Shown here: positions 59,093 through 64,000 of the stretch, one piece after another
Layout: each line of letters opens with the position of its first letter
How positions within the stretch are numbered: position 1 is the stretch's first letter
NCBI RefSeq assembly: GCF_003096695.1
Contig: NZ_QEKY01000005.1
Coordinates: forward strand, 1-64,000
Reading direction: 5' to 3'
DNA: 64,000 nt
Source of the DNA: Porphyromonas loveana
Lineage (GTDB): Bacteria; Bacteroidota; Bacteroidia; Bacteroidales; Porphyromonadaceae
The notes under the pieces: generated by a model
Seen by the model: the letters and a program-made list of their open reading frames with translations, nothing else
Told to the model about the DNA's origin: nothing
The model's database searches: none
Translations under genes and position numbers: made by a program

Positions 59093-60520
59093 ATGGAATC
59101 AAAGAAACCTACACGTATCGAGAGCGACCTTATCGGTGAACGCGAGATACCCGGCCATATCCTATATGGCGTACAGACATTGCGCGGTATTGAGAACTTT
59201 CCTATCAGTAACTTTCACCTGAACGACTACCCGCTCTTCGTCAATGGCTTGGCCATGACCAAGTGGGCTGCTGCCGTGGCCAATCATCGCCTCGGGCTGC
59301 TCACGGATGCTCAGAAGGACGGTATCGTGGCTGCCTGCAAGGAGATCCTTGAGGGCAAGCACCATGAGCACTTCCCCGTGGATATGATCCAGGGAGGAGC
59401 CGGCACGACTACCAACATGAATGCCAACGAGGTGATCTGCAACCGTGCGCTCCAGATCATGGGATACGAGGCAGGCGAATTTGCCTATCTCTCGCCCAAC
59501 GATCACGTGAACTGCTCTCAGAGCACGAACGATGCTTACCCGACGGGTATTCATCTCGGACTGTATGCTACATATCAGAAGTTCCGTCCGCATCTGGTCG
59601 ATCTGATCCTTTCGCTCCGTCGCAAGAGTGAGGAGTTTGCCCACGTGCTCAAGATGGGACGCACGCAGCTCGAAGACGCAGTACCCATGTCGCTGGGACA
59701 GACTTTCGGCGGCTTTGCATCCATCCTGAACGATGAGCTGAAAAATCTCGACTTTGCTGCCGAAGAATTCCTCACCGTCAATATGGGTGCTACTGCCATC
59801 GGTACCGGTATCTGTGCTCAGCCGGGCTATGCCGAGTACTGCATCGAGGCACTGCGCGAAGTGACGGGTTGGGACATCCGTCTGAGCGAAGACCTCGTAG
59901 GTGCTACGAGCGACACGTCTGTGATGGTGGGCTATTCGTCAGCACTGCGTCGCATCTGTGTGAAGGTGAACAAGATCTGTAACGACCTGCGACTGCTCGC
60001 CAGCGGTCCTCGTTGTGGTCTGCACGAATTCAATCTGCCTGCTATGCAGCCGGGTTCTTCTATCATGCCGGGTAAGGTGAATCCCGTGATCCCCGAAGTG
60101 ATGAATCAGATCTGCTACAAGGTAATGGGTAACGACCTCACGGTGACGCTCGCCGGCGATGCTGCCCAGATGGAGCTGAACGCCATGGAACCTGTGATGG
60201 CTCAATGCTGCTTCGAAAGCTCGGATCTGCTCATGAACGGATTCGACACGCTGCGCACTCTCTGTATCGACGGCATCACGGCCAACGAGGACGAATGTCG
60301 CGGTTACATCCGCAATAGCATCGGCATCGTGACTGCTCTGAATCCGATCATCGGATACAAGAATTCGACCAAGATCGCCAAGGAAGCTATGGAGACAGGA
60401 CGTGGTGTCTATGACCTCGTGCTGGAGCACGACATCCTTTCCAAGGAAGACCTGGATACGATACTCTCTCCCGAGAACATGATCAAGCCGGTCAAACTCG
60501 ACATCAAACCTCGCCACTAA
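59093..60520 (+). CDS. aspA: Aspartate ammonia-lyase (aspartase)
   Basis: 475 aa; converts aspartate to fumarate and ammonia, feeding fumarate respiration or succinate formation in amino-acid fermenters. RIESDLIGEREIP, QGGAGTTTNMNANEV, NDHVNCSQSTNDAYPTG and the superfamily signature GSSIMPGKVNPV are all present; the N-terminal pattern is closer to AspA than to class II fumarase. ATG 59093 follows the promoter; a TTG further up would lie inside the promoter. Confidence 0.92.
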   Translation: MESKKPTRIESDLIGEREIPGHILYGVQTLRGIENFPISNFHLNDYPLFVNGLAMTKWAAAVANHRLGLLTDAQKDGIVAACKEILEGKHHEHFPVDMIQGGAGTTTNMNANEVICNRALQIMGYEAGEFAYLSPNDHVNCSQSTNDAYPTGIHLGLYATYQKFRPHLVDLILSLRRKSEEFAHVLKMGRTQLEDAVPMSLGQTFGGFASILNDELKNLDFAAEEFLTVNMGATAIGTGICAQPGYAEYCIEALREVTGWDIRLSEDLVGATSDTSVMVGYSSALRRICVKVNKICNDLRLLASGPRCGLHEFNLPAMQPGSSIMPGKVNPVIPEVMNQICYKVMGNDLTVTLAGDAAQMELNAMEPVMAQCCFESSDLLMNGFDTLRTLCIDGITANEDECRGYIRNSIGIVTALNPIIGYKNSTKIAKEAMETGRGVYDLVLEHDILSKEDLDTILSPENMIKPVKLDIKPRH

Positions 60521-60551
60521 TCCCACATCGGGAGAAGTAGCTCTCATGTAC

Positions 60552-60596
60552 AAGGACTGTACGAAGCGGGTATGCTGCCATTCGTACAGTCCTTTT
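60552..60596 (+). terminator. Terminator after aspA
   Basis: AAGGACTGTACGAA pairs perfectly with TTCGTACAGTCCTT, followed by TT and a T-rich stretch. Confidence 0.85.
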
Positions 60597-60652
60597 CTGT
60601 TTACGATGCGCTATGCGAAAGCGGACAATCGCAAGGAATGAATGCTAAAAAC

Positions 60653-60660
60653 TATCTTTG
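60653..60660 (+). promoter_or_regulatory. Promoter of the Ppx/GppA-PAP2 pair
   Basis: TATCTTTG exact -7 match, 13 bp before ATG 60674. It rules out the longer upstream starts of the open frame. Confidence 0.6.
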
Positions 60661-60673
60661 TCCGAGCAAGAAA

Positions 60674-61588
60674 ATGGAAATGAACAAGGAACACTATGCT
60701 GCGATCGACGTCGGCTCTAATGCCGTGCGTCTGCTCATCAAGTGCGTCAACAGCGAGGAGGCCGAAGAGCCTCTGAGCAAGGTACTGCTCCTGCGTGTGC
60801 CGTTACGACTGGGGGAAGACTCCTTTAACAAGGGATATATCGGAGAGGAAAAGACGGACAACATGATCAGACTCATGCGGGCGTATAGTGAGATGATGAA
60901 GATCTATCGCGTGCGGGACTATCGTGCTTGTGCCACTTCGGCCATGCGTGACGCCTCCAACGGGAAGGAGCTTGTGGGGCTGATCCGAGAGGAAACCGGT
61001 ATAGCGATAGACATCATCGACGGAGATGAGGAGGCGCGACTCGTGTCGGACAATAATATCGAGCGCCTCATTGCAGACGGAGCCAACTATCTCTATCTGG
61101 ACGTAGGGGGTGGTAGTACCGAGCTTACGCTCTTCTCTCAAAGCGAAGTGAAGCACTCCCATTCGTTCAACATCGGTACTGTGCGTCTGCTTAGTGGCAA
61201 GGTGCAGCCGGAGACATGGGCTGCTTTCTGCTCGGAACTGGAGACGATCACCGAGCAGTATGCCGAGCTTTCAATTATCGGCACGGGAGGTAATATCAAC
61301 AGGCTGGTTCGTTTGAGCGGATCGGATCGCGGCTCGTCTCGCTATGGCGTCATGCCGGTGGAAGCCCTGCGCAATACATACGAACTGCTCAAGCCTATCT
61401 CCACTGAGGAGAGAATGGTGCGCTTCCACCTCAAACCCGACCGTGCGGACGTAATCATTCCTGCTGCGGAGATCTTCCTAAAGGTGGCCGACATCACTGG
61501 CGCGCGTAACATCATTGCGCCGGTGATCGGATTGGCAGATGGTATCGTCGAAGATCTCTATATGCGTCATCAACCAAAATTGTCGTGA
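60674..61588 (+). CDS. Ppx/GppA family phosphatase
   Basis: 304 aa, ASKHA fold. AAIDVGSNAVRLLI (phosphate 1 loop) and LYLDVGGGSTELTLF (phosphate 2) are visible, as is CATSAMRDASNG. Members hydrolyse polyphosphate or pppGpp; this length matches the short form with only the catalytic domains, lacking the C-terminal HD domain of long Ppx. Its stop overlaps the next gene's GTG by 4 bp (GTGA), so the two are coupled. Confidence 0.88.
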   Translation: MEMNKEHYAAIDVGSNAVRLLIKCVNSEEAEEPLSKVLLLRVPLRLGEDSFNKGYIGEEKTDNMIRLMRAYSEMMKIYRVRDYRACATSAMRDASNGKELVGLIREETGIAIDIIDGDEEARLVSDNNIERLIADGANYLYLDVGGGSTELTLFSQSEVKHSHSFNIGTVRLLSGKVQPETWAAFCSELETITEQYAELSIIGTGGNINRLVRLSGSDRGSSRYGVMPVEALRNTYELLKPISTEERMVRFHLKPDRADVIIPAAEIFLKVADITGARNIIAPVIGLADGIVEDLYMRHQPKLS

Positions 61589-62616
61589 AGAAACAACCGA
61601 AACCCAAGAAAATGGCCGGTACCATATCTGCTACCGTAGGCCAAGCCTATGCCAATCGCCTGCTGATCCTGACCGAGATGCTGGCCTTGCTCTACATCAT
61701 CATTACGGGCATCATACTCCTTGTCATGCGTCCGGTCATGCCTGATGCCGGCACACTCCTGCTTAACAGGGTGGAGATCGTCGTGGGCATGGGCATCTTT
61801 GCGCTGCTTTACTATCGTGCTCCGTCACGGTTTACATGGGCGCTGCGCATCATTTTCCAGTTGATGTTGCTGAGTTATTGGTACCCCGAGACCTATCTTT
61901 TCAACCGACACTTCGACAATCTGGACCACCTCTTCGCTCAGATCGAGCAGGTCGTCTGCCTCAGTCAGCCGGCTGTCTGGTTCCATCAGCTCTTCCCACA
62001 TTGGATTGTCAGCGAATTGCTGCATTTTGGTTACTTCGTTTACTATGCTCTCATCGTGGGAGTTATCCTCTTCTACTACATCTCTAATTATCGTCAGGCC
62101 GAGCGAGTGGCTTTCGTTTTGTTTGGTTCGTTCTACGTCTATTATCTGATATATACCCTCTTGCCGGTAGCGGGACCGCAGTTTTACTTCCCGGCCATCG
62201 GTTGGGAGAGTGTGGCCGCGGGACGCTTCCCACCGGTCGGCAAATTCTTTGCCTCACATCCGGAATTGCTGGAGATGGATGTAGCACATCAAGGTCTATT
62301 CTATCGCCTGGTCAATATGTCGCAACAGATGGGCGAGCGTCCCACCGCTGCGTTCCCCAGCAGCCATGTGGGCATCACGACGGTTATCTTCGCTTTCGTG
62401 CACCGCGGCAGCAGGAAGCTGTTTTGGTCTTTACTGCCGATCGGCATCTGTCTGATGCTGGCGACGGTCTACATCCAGGCTCACTATTTCATAGATGTAT
62501 TGGCCGGATTGGCTACGGGGCTTCTCTTTTATTATAGTGGGAATAAGCTCTATTCATGGCTCGACATCAAGATAAGCGGCAGACGGAGCCGTAACAATCA
62601 AACGGGAAGCGTGTAA
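61585..62616 (+). CDS. PAP2/Aur1-superfamily membrane enzyme
   Basis: 343 aa, about six transmembrane helices. Active-site segments are PSSHVG at 258-263 and HYFID at 300-304, holding the two catalytic His and the Asp. The usual SR before the last His is AT (293-294), and LLPVAGPQF precedes, which is nearer to the Aur1/IPC-synthase branch (PAP2_3) than to ordinary lipid phosphatases. Start GTG 61585 overlaps the Ppx/GppA stop; ATG 61612 is the alternative. It acts on a lipid phosphate at the membrane; the substrate is not shown. Confidence 0.82.
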   Translation: MKKQPKPKKMAGTISATVGQAYANRLLILTEMLALLYIIITGIILLVMRPVMPDAGTLLLNRVEIVVGMGIFALLYYRAPSRFTWALRIIFQLMLLSYWYPETYLFNRHFDNLDHLFAQIEQVVCLSQPAVWFHQLFPHWIVSELLHFGYFVYYALIVGVILFYYISNYRQAERVAFVLFGSFYVYYLIYTLLPVAGPQFYFPAIGWESVAAGRFPPVGKFFASHPELLEMDVAHQGLFYRLVNMSQQMGERPTAAFPSSHVGITTVIFAFVHRGSRKLFWSLLPIGICLMLATVYIQAHYFIDVLAGLATGLLFYYSGNKLYSWLDIKISGRRSRNNQTGSV

Positions 62617-62656
62617 TTCCCGATATACACAATAGAGAAAACAAAGGGAACAGCTT

Positions 62657-62922
62657 TTTACAGCATGTAAAAAGGGTCAAAAAAGAAATTGGAGATCATT
62701 TATAGCGTGTAGAAAGCCTCAAAAAGGGAAAAAGACCAATTTACAGGGTGTAAAAAGCTCCAAAAAGCAGATTTGAGTCCATTTACAGCATGTAAATCAC
62801 GTCAAAAACGGATTTTGAGCCTTTTTACACCCTGTAAATCGGTTGCAGCAAGAATTTTGAACCTATTTATACCTTGTAAAAACCGAAAGGAAGTCGAAAG
62901 GAATCTTTCAACAGCATGTAGA
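62657..62922. repeat. 42-bp tandem array with TTTACA-N3-TGTAAA palindromes
   Basis: Palindromes begin at 62657, 62699, 62740, 62782, 62824 and 62866, with a decayed seventh near 62908; steps are 42, 41, 42, 42, 42 bp. The DNA between them is A-rich and less conserved. It ends about 110 bp before the -7 box of the ROK kinase gene. Confidence 0.88.
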
Positions 62923-63034
62923 AAAGCTCTCCGATCGTTTGCGACGAAAAAACACGATGGATGTCGGCCTAATTGCACTTATTGTCGGAATCTGCTCAGC
63001 AACAGTTTGCGAACATAACAGACAGAAAAACAAA

Positions 63035-63042
63035 TATCTTTG
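63035..63042 (+). promoter_or_regulatory. Candidate promoter of the ROK kinase gene
   Basis: TATCTTTG exact -7 match, 42 bp before ATG 63084. TTTG at 63006-63009 lies 25 bp upstream, too far for an ideal -33 box. Confidence 0.5.
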
Positions 63043-63083
63043 TGGAAATCGCTAAAAGTAGAACATCTAAACATGTTGTTTCA

Positions 63084-64000
63084 ATGGAAAAGCCTTATGT
63101 ATTAGGAATCGATGTGGGTCGTACCAACACCGTCTTCGGCGTGGTGGACGCTCGTGGCAATCTGATAATGAGTTCGTCCATCAAGACCGGAGCACATAAT
63201 GATCTGGATGATTACATCAAGGACCTGGTGGCCGGTATTGAGCCGTTACTCGAACAGGTAGGTGGCAAGGACAAGATCAGAGGCATCGGAGTAGGAGCAC
63301 CTAACGGTAATTACTACACAGGTTCGATTGAGTTTGCCCCCAATCTCCCTTGGAAAAAGACTCAGATCCCATTTGCCCAAATCTTGAAAGACGCTCTCGG
63401 CATTCCCACGGCGCTTACCAATGATGCCAATGCTGCGGCAATCGGTGAGATGACCTATGGTGCTGCACGCGGGATGAAAGACTTCATCGTGATCACGTTG
63501 GGCACCGGTGTGGGTAGCGGTATCGTGGTAAACGGAACCCTTGTGTACGGACACGATGGATTTGCCGGTGAGCTTGGCCATATGATCGTTCGTCGCAATG
63601 GTCGCATGTGTGGCTGTGGGAGGCAGGGTTGTCTCGAAACGTACACCTCTGCTACGGGGGTTGCCCGCACGGCGCGCGAGTACTTAGACATCCGTTCGGA
63701 CAAGAGTATGCTGCGAGACATCCAGCCCGAGCTCATCACTTCTAAGGATGTGTACGATGCTGCGATCAATGGCGACGGCTTGGCACAGGAGATATTCGAG
63801 ACTACGGGGGCAATCCTTGGAGAGGCTTTCGCCGACTTCGTTACATTCTCCAGTCCCGAGGCGATCATTCTCTTCGGAGGTCTGACCAAAGCGGGCGATC
63901 TCTTGATGAATCCGATACGCCATCACATGGACAAGAACATCCTCAACATCTATAGAGGGAAGACCAAGCTGCTCTTCTCTCAGCTCAAAGAGAGCGATGC
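63084..64000 (+). CDS. ROK family sugar kinase (glucokinase-like), partial
   Basis: 305 codons are in the window and the frame is still open at the end. LGIDVGRTNTVFGVVD is the ATP-binding ASKHA motif, LTNDANAAAIGEM holds the catalytic Asp, TLGTGVGSGIVVNG follows, and GHMIVRR then CGCGRQGCLE form the ROK zinc cluster. These fit glucokinase of the ROK type, which phosphorylates glucose or a related sugar in the cytoplasm. An ATG at 63073 is out of frame. The tandem palindromes upstream may take part in its control. Confidence 0.9.
   Translation, partial: MEKPYVLGIDVGRTNTVFGVVDARGNLIMSSSIKTGAHNDLDDYIKDLVAGIEPLLEQVGGKDKIRGIGVGAPNGNYYTGSIEFAPNLPWKKTQIPFAQILKDALGIPTALTNDANAAAIGEMTYGAARGMKDFIVITLGTGVGSGIVVNGTLVYGHDGFAGELGHMIVRRNGRMCGCGRQGCLETYTSATGVARTAREYLDIRSDKSMLRDIQPELITSKDVYDAAINGDGLAQEIFETTGAILGEAFADFVTFSSPEAIILFGGLTKAGDLLMNPIRHHMDKNILNIYRGKTKLLFSQLKESD

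Noticed and set aside
62657-62922. CRISPR-like appearance of the 42-bp array
   Set aside because: The conserved part is only about 15 bp and varies; the spacers are similar A-rich sequence, not unique, and no cas genes are present.

Overview
The window reads as chromosomal DNA of a Bacteroidota anaerobe, most likely Porphyromonas gingivalis or a very close relative. Direct reasons: promoters of the Bacteroidota type (-33 TTTG, -7 TANNTTTG), a secreted family C10 cysteine protease ending in a type IX secretion sorting domain, a pyrophosphate-dependent phosphofructokinase, GldH and OstA-like envelope proteins, a peptide-centred metabolism (OPT transporter, PepT, Dcp, PepC-like peptidase, aspartase) and the order rpsU-xerC-hpf-tRNAs-tuf-tRNA-secE-nusG-rplKAJL-rpoBC. 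Species assignment rests on recognition, not on a search.

Layout. 1-10 kb: a + strand block for protein quality control, repair and envelope assembly (clpP, clpX, recQ, SurA-like chaperone, OstA/LptA-like protein, a small membrane protein, mutL). 10.4-12.8 kb: ECF sigma factor and PPi-phosphofructokinase on the - strand. 13.7-17.6 kb: rseP-mutS2. 17.7-32.2 kb: information-processing core (rpsU, a xerC-hpf fusion, tRNA-Tyr, tRNA-Thr, tuf, tRNA-Trp, secE, nusG, four ribosomal proteins, rpoB, rpoC). 32.5-37.4 kb: mltG, tcdA, a LolD-like ABC ATPase, a helix-hairpin-helix protein, a Sua5/YrdC protein and a nitroreductase. 37.7-43.4 kb: a coiled-coil protein with zapA, then rny, a PSP1 protein, gldH, recF and a DUF721/DciA protein. 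43.4-57.4 kb: mostly - strand accessory and proteolytic genes (Crp/Fnr regulator, pepT and OPT transporter, two lipoproteins, PepC-like peptidase on +, then a C10 protease, DUF3943-type protein and dcp series). 57.6-64 kb: tRNA-Met, aspA, a Ppx/GppA phosphatase coupled to a PAP2/Aur1-like membrane enzyme, and a ROK sugar kinase cut off by the window end.

The intergenic DNA is the least ordinary part. It holds four local arrays of short tandem units (periods 22, 23, 41 and 42 bp, each with its own unit sequence), three copies of a dispersed element of about 325 bp that itself contains 22-23 bp TTTATAAA-centred units and ends in a GC-rich hairpin, and a 126-bp MITE-like inverted repeat. All array periods lie close to two or four turns of the DNA helix. 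The most striking coding feature is the in-frame fusion of a complete XerC tyrosine recombinase to a complete HPF-type ribosome hibernation factor across a seven-A tract. No rRNA, CRISPR array or intact transposase gene was seen.
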